Assembly: GCF_009900745.1 (NCBI RefSeq) | Contig: NZ_WXVU01000001.1 | Coordinates: 1-64,000 of the forward strand | DNA: 64,000 nt | Origin: Chryseobacterium sp. c4a | GTDB lineage: Bacteria; Bacteroidota; Bacteroidia; Flavobacteriales; Weeksellaceae | Direction: 5' to 3' | Part shown: positions 17,902 through 25,159 of the stretch, piece after piece | Layout: every line of letters starts with the position of its first letter | Position numbering within the stretch: the stretch's first letter is position 1 | Notes under the pieces: generated by a model | Databases searched by the model: none | What the model was told of the DNA's origin: nothing | Seen by the model: only the letters and a program-made list of their open reading frames with translations | Position numbers and translations under genes: made by a program

Positions 17902-18582
17902 CTATTTATTTTTTACTTTTCTTTTTTTTACTGGTTTTTCAGGGGAAGACTCTATTTTTGAGACTTGCTGACCTGGATTATCTATGGTTACAAAGATACT
18001 TCTTTTTATATCTTTTTGGGAAAAGTACTTCATATCACAGACATTACTGTTCAGGGTATAAGCACCTTTATTTACGATAATGAAGTTCTCTCCGTGAGCA
18101 GGAACAGCGAGGTTATAATAGTCTTTTCCTTCTATCCGGAGAACAATATTACAGTCTGAATTATTCTTAAATAAAAGAATAGATTCCTTTTTGGTAATAT
18201 CTTCATTAAGCATAGTATTCAGAAGTTGCTCTGTTTTCTCCTTATGTTCGGCAGATGTTTCGGCAATTAAACGTTTAAATTCTTCCGCTTCATTGGAATT
18301 GGGATCTTTCATCACGTTTTTAGGAATATCTGCGATGACGGGTCTTGCTTCCATAGGTTTAGCAGTACGTGCTCCTTTCGTCCACTCAGAGTTTTTTAAA
18401 GCTATAAGCTTAGGCTTCAGCACACTTCGTTTAGGATCGTCAGGGTGTGCGTTCTTTAGATATTCTTCAATTTCCTTGATATTTGTGCTTTTTAGAATGT
18501 CTTTACTTGCTTTTTGAGCGTAAGCAAAGCCTGGGGTAAGGAAAGTGAAAAATAAAATCGTTAAAAATTTTTTTTTCATCAA
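17902..18582 (-). CDS. DUF6759-like secreted protein
   Basis: 226 residues with a signal peptide ending AYAQ (residue 23). The N-terminal segment carries EYLKNAHPDDPKRSVLKPKL (41-60), also present in the 19380 paralog. The C-terminal domain (~115-200) has the paired cysteines Cys144 and Cys182 in NNSDCNIVLRI and VCDMKYFSQK, plus the NLAVPAHGENFIIVNKGAY strand. The mature protein is probably periplasmic or exported, with the cysteines as a likely disulfide. A basic tail KPVKKRKVKNK follows. Downstream is the short lipoprotein paralog; upstream is trmB on the same strand. Confidence 0.78.
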   Translation of the reverse strand: MMKKKFLTILFFTFLTPGFAYAQKASKDILKSTNIKEIEEYLKNAHPDDPKRSVLKPKLIALKNSEWTKGARTAKPMEARPVIADIPKNVMKDPNSNEAEEFKRLIAETSAEHKEKTEQLLNTMLNEDITKKESILLFKNNSDCNIVLRIEGKDYYNLAVPAHGENFIIVNKGAYTLNSNVCDMKYFSQKDIKRSIFVTIDNPGQQVSKIESSPEKPVKKRKVKNK

Positions 18583-18601
18583 TAGTGTTTCGTTTAATTC
18601 A

Positions 18602-19279
18602 TCAGTTGATCCGGAATTTTATATAAGTTATTGTTTTTCCTTTCGCTGAGAATAGTCCTTCATAATACGTTTGAATATCTCTCAAATGTTCTGTATTCGG
18701 GTCGTATTCCGGTGCACCGTAGATATCGTGGTGAGCGCTAATGATTTCATGTCCTGCTCCTTGTAAATATCCAAGAGTATAACCATGAAGGAATTCAGAA
18801 TCGGTCTTTAAATGAACAATTCCTCCTGGCTTTAGGAATTTTTTATAACGGGCTAAAAAGTCCGGGTGTGTTAATCTATGTTTTGTTCTTTTATATTTTA
18901 TCTGAGGATCCGGGAAGGTAATCCAGATTTCATCTACTTCATTTTCTGCAAAGAAATAATCTACAAGTTCGATTTGTGTTCTTAAAAAAGCAACATTATT
19001 CATACCGCTTTCCACAGCTTCTTTAGCTCCAAACCAGAATCTGGCTCCTTTAATATCAACACCGATAAAGTTTTTTTCAGTAAATGTCTTCGCCAATCCT
19101 ACGGAGTATTCTCCTTTTCCACAGCCTAGCTCCAGAACAATTGGATTGTCATTTTTAAAGAAGTTCTCTCTCCATTTTCCTTTAAGTTCAAAGCCATTTA
19201 AAGCATCTTCTCTTGTAGGTTGAATTACATTTGGTAATATTTTATTTTCTGCAAATCTTGCTAATTTATTCTTGCCCAT
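18602..19279 (-). CDS. trmB: tRNA (guanine-N7-)-methyltransferase
   Basis: 225 residues of the TrmB family, which makes m7G46 in tRNA with S-adenosylmethionine. The SAM-binding motif is VLELGCGKGEYSVGLA, followed by IGVDIKGARFW (motif II), ITFPDPQIKYKRTKHRL (the catalytic PDPWPKxRHxKxR-like segment) and YKKFLKPGGIVHLKTD. A -7 box TATTTTTG (minus strand, 19302-19309) lies about 25 bp before the ATG. It is embedded between DUF6759 paralogs, which is not a functional link I can explain. Confidence 0.95.
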   Translation of the reverse strand: MGKNKLARFAENKILPNVIQPTREDALNGFELKGKWRENFFKNDNPIVLELGCGKGEYSVGLAKTFTEKNFIGVDIKGARFWFGAKEAVESGMNNVAFLRTQIELVDYFFAENEVDEIWITFPDPQIKYKRTKHRLTHPDFLARYKKFLKPGGIVHLKTDSEFLHGYTLGYLQGAGHEIISAHHDIYGAPEYDPNTEHLRDIQTYYEGLFSAKGKTITYIKFRIN

Positions 19280-19379
19280 TGAGTCATTTATAAAATGAGT
19301 GCAAAAATACTAAAATTTACACAGAATTAAGGTCTTTTAAAGTTAAAAGACCTATGGTGAAATTATTATATTGTTTTGA

Positions 19380-20153
19380 TTATTTTGGGGTTGCACTTCC
19401 TAGAGCAACCATAATTGGTCTTTGAATGGTTTTTTGTGAAGCATATTGTGCTCCGCAGACTAGACTTGTGAAAAGATACTGTCCCTTTTCCACCACAATG
19501 GAGTTATCACTGTGAGCAGGAACAGCAAGTCTGTATTTTGTTGTTCCTGTACTTTCCATTCTTACAATTATATTACAATCAGATTGGTTTTGGATAAGAA
19601 CAATACATTCCCGGGTATTGGGATCATTATCAAATAAAGAATTAAGAATTTTAACTGTTTTGTTTTGATGCTCAATAGGAGAGATGTTCATGAGCATGTT
19701 GAATTCTTCGGCTTCTGCATTAGGGATGGCGGCATTGCTTGCTGTATTGACGACAAATGTGTTCTGAGCATTACTTGGAGTATAAGTTTCAGTAGGCTTT
19801 TTGGCTGCAAGTTCAGCTTTATATTTAGCTATTTGTTTCTGTTTTATAATAGCATTCATCTCATCAAATGTAATCTTTGTAGAAGGTCGTCTTCTTAATA
19901 AAGCCAGCATTTCCTGCATATCTTTTACTTTTTGATCTTCAGGGTGGGCATTTTTGATATATTCTTTCATCATTTCCATTACCCGGGGTTTCAATACGGA
20001 TCTTCGTGGATCATCAGGATGGGCATCTCTTAGGAAAGCATTGATTTCATAGATATTATTGCTTTTCAATATTTCACTGTAATCTTTGCCCTTTTTTTGA
20101 GCAGATAGGCTGAAAAACAAGACCGAAGCAAGAAGTAAAAGTATTTTTTTCAT
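19380..20153 (-). CDS. DUF6759-like secreted protein with two AHP(D/E)D motifs
   Basis: 257 residues, signal peptide ending near SLSAQ (residue 19). The N-terminal part has AFLRDAHPDDPRRSVLKPRV at 39-58 and a second, weaker copy YIKNAHPEDQKVKDMQEML at 65-83, pointing to a short helical repeat. A linker rich in Lys and Ala leads to the shared C-terminal domain (~165-250) with Cys193 and Cys233 in NQSDCNIIVRM and VCGAQYASQK. Same strand as trmB and the other two paralogs, separated from trmB by 100 bp. Function unknown. Confidence 0.77.
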   Translation of the reverse strand: MKKILLLLASVLFFSLSAQKKGKDYSEILKSNNIYEINAFLRDAHPDDPRRSVLKPRVMEMMKEYIKNAHPEDQKVKDMQEMLALLRRRPSTKITFDEMNAIIKQKQIAKYKAELAAKKPTETYTPSNAQNTFVVNTASNAAIPNAEAEEFNMLMNISPIEHQNKTVKILNSLFDNDPNTRECIVLIQNQSDCNIIVRMESTGTTKYRLAVPAHSDNSIVVEKGQYLFTSLVCGAQYASQKTIQRPIMVALGSATPK

Positions 20154-20353
20154 TAATATAGTATTAAGTTAAAAATTCGGTACTTTTTCTTAATTTGGGT
20201 TTGGGTCGATTAGCTTTTAATAGGATAACGTAATAGTATTGTTTTTATTCTAAACACATTATTGTGATATAAATTTAAATATATTTTTGAATATAAATGA
20301 AATGTATTTAGAAAAAAACAAATGATCGATAAAAGTAGATTTGCTTGTTTTTA

Positions 20354-20498
20354 ATGAACTTTATCACTTACTTTTCCTCATCCGAGGACTTTCAAAATTT
20401 CCCGACCGGAACTTATTGGTATAAAATAGAATGATTCCGGTACTAAACAAACGGCTATAAAGTACACCGGATGAATTTTGGTGAAAAACAGAGAATAG
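20354..20498 (+). pseudogene. Decayed C-terminal end of a T9SS type-B sorting-domain protein
   Basis: Frame 2 from 20354 encodes SSEDFQNFPTGTYWYKIE and hits a TGA at 20432. A different frame from 20433 reads DSGTKQTAIKYTG, TGA (20472-20474), ILVKNRE, TAG (20496-20498). Joined, this is FPTGTYWYKIE / DSGTKQTAIKYTG(W)ILVKNRE. It aligns with the end of the three intact proteins nearby, such as TGTYWYHVTW...TEIKYTGWIMVKNRE in the 25160-27982 gene. One frameshift and one Trp TGG-to-TGA change are needed. It is on the strand opposite to the intact copies, and nothing of the domain is visible further upstream. Confidence 0.8.
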
Positions 20499-20606
20499 CT
20501 AGTGAAGACCAGTTTTTTATAGGAATGTCCTCATTACTGATGTGTTTTTTTGTAAACATTTAAAAAATCCATTGCTTATCATAAGTTGTTCATCGAAATA
20601 ATAAAA

Positions 20607-20634
20607 AAGCCGTCTCATTATTATGGGACGGCTT
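20607..20634 (-). terminator. Intrinsic terminator of the 20648-21460 gene
   Basis: aagccgtctca-ttatta-tgggacggctt forms a GC-rich stem at 20607-20634. On the minus strand it continues into a T-run. It lies 14 bp after the stop of the minus-strand gene at 20648. Confidence 0.88.
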
Positions 20635-20647
20635 CTTTATATAAATT

Positions 20648-21460
20648 TTACTTGCTGTTTTCAGTCTGTTGAGGACTTATGACCTCCTGAAGATGGGAGT
20701 TTTTAAGTCTTTTCTGATAGATAGGGATATACTTTTCAATAGGAATTTTTACCGCTTCAAAGTTTCCTGCCAATACATAAGGCTGGATATTTTCTGAAGT
20801 ATATACAAATTGTAAAAAGTTATCAATCAGGTTTTCAGGAATTTTAAATTTCGCAAAATAATCTTTTCCTAAATAATTTTTAATTTGGGTGATAGAGCCA
20901 TTCATCCTTTCATAAGCCTGATAACGCTGCTTTTTCTTTCTTTCTCCGGAAAGCATATCATAGATACTTTCAATGCTGAAGGTAAGTCCGCCATCTCTTA
21001 ACCCGGCCACCGGAAGTTCTGGTGGGGTTCCGTCTCCCTTAGGCTCAGGAAGTCCAATTACTTTTTTAATGGCCAGTGCTTTATCCTCTTTTCTGAGTGC
21101 GTTTACATCATATCTAAGGTTGCCGGTAGGTTTGAACCTGCTCAGTACAATTTCCTGAATTTCATAATAGGCTATTTTCAGTTCTACCAGGTTTTTCTGG
21201 CCTAATAACTGTGGAGTCATTTTAATATCTTTCCTTTCCGTTACAATTGAGGTAAAACGGATAACATCTCCTGGATTAGCGGGAACATTAAAATTACCAT
21301 TATAGTCAGCAAGTACGGTTTTTTGAGTGTTTAGATTGGTAACATATACCTGATTAAGATAAAGGATGGAGTTATCCTTTAGAAATACTTCTCCAGAATA
21401 TATTTGAGCATTGATTTTTGCCAGAAAGATCAATAGCAACAGAGTAATCAGTTTCTTCAT
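20648..21460 (-). CDS. Carboxypeptidase-regulatory-like domain secreted protein
   Basis: 270 residues with a signal peptide ending KINAQ (residue 19). Residues ~20-100 form a beta sandwich of the CarboxypepD_reg-like type: GEVFLKDNSILYLNQVYVTNLNTQKTVL, then DYNGNFNVPANPGD, RFTSIVTERKDIKM. The remaining ~170 residues are helical and lack a recognised domain. A LPEPKGDGTPPELPVAGLRDGG stretch is a likely linker. Such proteins are usually outer-membrane associated in Bacteroidota. A -7 box TAATTTTG (minus, 21469-21476) precedes the ATG. Monocistronic. Confidence 0.8.
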   Translation of the reverse strand: MKKLITLLLLIFLAKINAQIYSGEVFLKDNSILYLNQVYVTNLNTQKTVLADYNGNFNVPANPGDVIRFTSIVTERKDIKMTPQLLGQKNLVELKIAYYEIQEIVLSRFKPTGNLRYDVNALRKEDKALAIKKVIGLPEPKGDGTPPELPVAGLRDGGLTFSIESIYDMLSGERKKKQRYQAYERMNGSITQIKNYLGKDYFAKFKIPENLIDNFLQFVYTSENIQPYVLAGNFEAVKIPIEKYIPIYQKRLKNSHLQEVISPQQTENSK

Positions 21461-21609
21461 ATAATTGGCAAAATTACATAGAAATACAGCAATTTCTATG
21501 GAATTAGATAAAGAATAGTGGTTAAAGTTATATTAAACTTTAGTATTAAATTGTTAATGAATGTTATAAACCTATTTCTGATCCGAATCTGAACTTGGAT
21601 GTATAATAA

Positions 21610-21642
21610 AATGTTGAAAGAATATTACTTTCTTTCAACATT
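21610..21642 (-). terminator. Terminator after the first T9SS type-B gene
   Basis: aatgttgaaagaa-tattac-tttctttcaacatt spans 21610-21642 and on the minus strand runs into tttattatac. It lies 10 bp after the stop at 21652. Confidence 0.75.
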
Positions 21643-21651
21643 TTACCTGTA

Positions 21652-24600
21652 TTATCTGTGCCTTACCAATAGCCAGCTTGAGTATTTTATTGATACAGTA
21701 GAACCATATTCTGTCCAGCTGATAAAATACCAATAAGTAGCGGTGGGAACATACCTGCCTCCAACACGGCCATCCCAGATATATCGGTTTTCACGAGAAC
21801 CGCGAAAAATCTCAGCTCCATAGCGGTCGAAGATTCTGAATACCAGATTATCATTAGACATTAAGGCGGAATAATCGATGGCTTCGTTGACTCCGTCGCC
21901 ATTGGGGGTAATGGTATTGATGAGATTGATAATGGCAAAATCCTTTTTAGCTTCACCACACATTTTAGAGTCCTTTACTCTTACGGTGTGAGCTCCTCTT
22001 GGTACGTTATAGAAAATATTAGATGATTGCCAGATTACTCCATCCAGAGAATATTCATAAGGTGGTATCCCGCCACTTGCTCCTACTTTTACTGTTGTTC
22101 CGTCAATTTCAATAGAAGTGATGATAGGGATCTGATATTCTGTAACATTTACATGTTGTTTGTAAACGCAGCCCTTAGAAGTCAGCTCTACCCAATAACT
22201 TCCTGCCGGGACATTCGTAATTGAAGGGGCTGTTGCTCCTGTACTCCATAAGTATTTATCAAAGCCAGGGCCTGCATCCAGTGTTGTGGTCATTTTAGGG
22301 CAGATCATTTGATCTACCAGTAACGCTGATGTTTTAGGAATTTTAATCGTAAGTTTAATAGATGCAACTTCCGGACATACTCCACTTTTTTCAAAACGGA
22401 TATAAAAAGTCTGTGCTGCAGTAATATTTACATTGGCTACTATTGGGCTCACATTATTCTGTGCATCGGCTAAGCTTGCATGAAAAGTAAACGTAACCGT
22501 TGGATCTAAAGTAAACTGGGGAATAAACTGAGTGAGGCTAATTGCTTTGATTCCATCCAGGTCGTCATCACATACATCTTCTTCTGATGCCTGACGACTC
22601 AATGGTATTTTGGCTCCAATACTGAATTTTAAAGGTTTAACAACAGAAGCACATCCATCCGGAGAGTCTACTCTGATGTAAATTGTAGTGGCTGTGGTAT
22701 AATTCCAGTTATTAGGGAGTGTGTTGGTGTTTCCTGTATTGGCATCAGCTAAATTGGCATAATATCTTACAGTAAAATATGTAGGATTATTAAGTACAAT
22801 AGTGGTGATGTTAGAGAGGATGATATTTACGATTCCATCAAAATTATCGTCACAGAATGTACCATTATAATTATCCAGAACGATTGCTTTATTGTAAAGT
22901 GATAGTGTGATTTCAGCAATACTTTTACAACCGACTGCATTTTTAACTACAACATAAATAATTGTACCATTCGCTGCTGAGTAATTGTTAGGGGTAGTAA
23001 TCTGAGTTGCCGGGTTTTCTGTTTGTGCATCTGCCAGAGTCGGATAATAGGTTTTGGTAACAGGAGCATTGTTTGTTACGCTGGCAGTGGTAAGATCAAA
23101 TGTTCCTTTTCCATTTACATCACAAGAATATAATATTGAATTGGTGACAGTGATCGCTTGAATTTTTATGGTTACTGTTACGGTTTCACAATCAGGAAAG
23201 TCTGGATCATTTCCACAGAAAGTATAGGTAAATGTGTCATTTCCAGGTGTACCTGGATTATTGACAGTATAAGTAATAGCTCCTGTAGCTGGATTTACAA
23301 CAGCTGTACCCAACGTTGGTGGGGTAGTAACTGTTACAGTAGATGGTACTGGTATTTGTGTTGAAGTACTGAAGGTAGGAGTGATGGTTTGTGAAGAACA
23401 TACATTATAGGATGTTGCTGTTAGCTTCACACAGTTGGTAACTTTATATTGTTCTGTCACCAAAGGGGTGCAGCTTCCCATGGTTACTTGGCAGGTATAA
23501 TATCCGGATTGGGAAGGGGTGATGGAAGAGCTGTTGGCTCCCGGAATAAGAATGCCGTTTCTGTACCATTGATAGGAATCATAAATGATAGGATCCACAG
23601 TGAGTACTAGCCCTGGAATACAGTTTCCTCCTGATTTTAAAATAACAGGTTGTGTAGGAAATCCGGCAAAAAATCCTCCATATCCTACAGCATTACTTCC
23701 TGCTGTAATTCCTGCCGTAATGGCCTTGCTTGAAACGATTGTTATTGTTCCGGTAACGTTAGGGATTCCATAGGTAACCCAATTGCTGGTACCTGTCATA
23801 CTGTAAGGCCCTGTAGAGACCGGTGGAGTACCTCCGTTCACTGTAACTACAGCTCCTTTTTCTGTGATAAGATTTAGCTTTGTGGGAATATTGAGAATTC
23901 CTAATGGGTTGGCATTAGAATAAACAAAATTTTCATCAATAAGTCCTAGCTCATTGATCTGCTTAGGAAGGTAACAGTTTAAGGCCGGAATAAAATTGAA
24001 ACCTCCGGTGGCCACTTCGGTGGATGTACTTCCATCACCTGCAAGCATTTGATATACATAGGCATTTTTAGAGGTTTTGATGTACAGATTGTAATGACCA
24101 CTACCCTGAAGGGCATATTTCGTATCAGGAATCACAAAATATTTTCCTGTATTAAGGGTTGCAATCGGGGTTAATTCGTCATTCACATAGATCTGTGTAT
24201 TGTCTTGGGTTGCAATGATCAGTGCTTTTTCCATATTGGCACCAATACTTCCGTTACCTTTTACGAGAGCAAATTCACTTCCAAGTTTGTCAACGGGCAC
24301 AGCCTGATCCATTAAGATATCAGAACTGGTAGGATAATCTCCTGCGTATTGGCCATTGAAATTTCCGTTAGTAACATTAACTGGTTTATTTGAAGTAATT
24401 TTGGCTCCGATAAACCCGTCGAAGTTTCCTGAATTATTTCCAATCCCGTCTATAATATAAGACTGTCCTTTGTTTAAAGTAATATTTATAATAGGATTGG
24501 TGGCTCCTGTTGTTCCGTTGGAGAATTGTACAAGCGGACTATAGTTGGTAATACTGATATTGGTATTATCTTCAGTAGCGAGAATACTGGTCATAAAGTT

Positions 24601-25047
24601 TAGGATACCATTATTTACACTAATAGGAGCATAAGCTGTAAAGAAGTTTTTCCCTGTAGATGGAATCCCTTTTGAAGTGATGATTTCGGCATGGTTAAAT
24701 ACGGAAAACCTTAAATTCGCATAAAACGGAAATTCTGCTTTTAGATAGAGCCCTTTGGTAGTGGGGGTAAATAAATCTGCCTGTTGGGTGGTGATAATAA
24801 AGTTTCTTACTACATCAAACTTCTGAGGATTATTTTTACTGATATTCACCGTTCCTATCAAGACGTTGTTGTTATAAATACTTACTGGAAATGGCGTCGT
24901 TCTGCTGGTAGATAAATAGAGGCTCTGATTGGGAGAAGGAGCTCCTGAGCGATCTATCATTGGGGCAAACCAGTGCTCTCTGTCCAATTGAGCAAACGTA
25001 GAGGTGAATATATAAAATATAAATAAAAAAGATAAAACTTTCTTCAT
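21652..25047 (-). CDS. Large T9SS type-B sorted surface protein (paralog A)
   Basis: 1131 residues. Signal peptide 1-19, then a ~450-residue N-terminal module (HWFAPM..., ATEDNT, VPVDKLG, ATQDNTQIYVN, GYGGFFAGF) resembling the IgGFc-binding-protein N-terminal-like module of Bacteroidota surface proteins. Next come a PKD/Ig-like unit with YQWYRNG (~490-540), a cadherin-like strand domain, and three ~90-residue blocks opening with a Cys-Asp-rich CD-V/D-N/D-x-DG motif. A SPTLDAGPG-YLWSTGA type block follows, and last a ~90-residue gliding-motility-type C-terminal domain with INTITPNGDGVNEAIDYS, FDRYGAEIF and YWYFISW. The end signal directs T9SS export and attachment. A -7 box TAAATTTG (25067-25074, minus) lies 20 bp before the ATG. 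Confidence 0.9.
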   Translation of the reverse strand: MKKVLSFLFIFYIFTSTFAQLDREHWFAPMIDRSGAPSPNQSLYLSTSRTTPFPVSIYNNNVLIGTVNISKNNPQKFDVVRNFIITTQQADLFTPTTKGLYLKAEFPFYANLRFSVFNHAEIITSKGIPSTGKNFFTAYAPISVNNGILNFMTSILATEDNTNISITNYSPLVQFSNGTTGATNPIINITLNKGQSYIIDGIGNNSGNFDGFIGAKITSNKPVNVTNGNFNGQYAGDYPTSSDILMDQAVPVDKLGSEFALVKGNGSIGANMEKALIIATQDNTQIYVNDELTPIATLNTGKYFVIPDTKYALQGSGHYNLYIKTSKNAYVYQMLAGDGSTSTEVATGGFNFIPALNCYLPKQINELGLIDENFVYSNANPLGILNIPTKLNLITEKGAVVTVNGGTPPVSTGPYSMTGTSNWVTYGIPNVTGTITIVSSKAITAGITAGSNAVGYGGFFAGFPTQPVILKSGGNCIPGLVLTVDPIIYDSYQWYRNGILIPGANSSSITPSQSGYYTCQVTMGSCTPLVTEQYKVTNCVKLTATSYNVCSSQTITPTFSTSTQIPVPSTVTVTTPPTLGTAVVNPATGAITYTVNNPGTPGNDTFTYTFCGNDPDFPDCETVTVTIKIQAITVTNSILYSCDVNGKGTFDLTTASVTNNAPVTKTYYPTLADAQTENPATQITTPNNYSAANGTIIYVVVKNAVGCKSIAEITLSLYNKAIVLDNYNGTFCDDNFDGIVNIILSNITTIVLNNPTYFTVRYYANLADANTGNTNTLPNNWNYTTATTIYIRVDSPDGCASVVKPLKFSIGAKIPLSRQASEEDVCDDDLDGIKAISLTQFIPQFTLDPTVTFTFHASLADAQNNVSPIVANVNITAAQTFYIRFEKSGVCPEVASIKLTIKIPKTSALLVDQMICPKMTTTLDAGPGFDKYLWSTGATAPSITNVPAGSYWVELTSKGCVYKQHVNVTEYQIPIITSIEIDGTTVKVGASGGIPPYEYSLDGVIWQSSNIFYNVPRGAHTVRVKDSKMCGEAKKDFAIINLINTITPNGDGVNEAIDYSALMSNDNLVFRIFDRYGAEIFRGSRENRYIWDGRVGGRYVPTATYWYFISWTEYGSTVSIKYSSWLLVRHR

Positions 25048-25112
25048 TCAGGAGTTGTATTTACTACAAATTTAATAATAAAAAGTATTAAAGTGTTGAA
25101 AATGAAATAAAA

Positions 25113-25138
25113 AAACCACGATTTAAAAATCGTGGTTT
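25113..25138 (-). terminator. Terminator after T9SS paralog B
   Basis: aaaccacgattt-aa-aaatcgtggttt at 25113-25138, followed on the minus strand by a T-run. It separates paralog B (stop at 25160) from paralog A (start 25047). Confidence 0.85.
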
Positions 25139-25159
25139 AAAAATTTTATATCCGGATGG

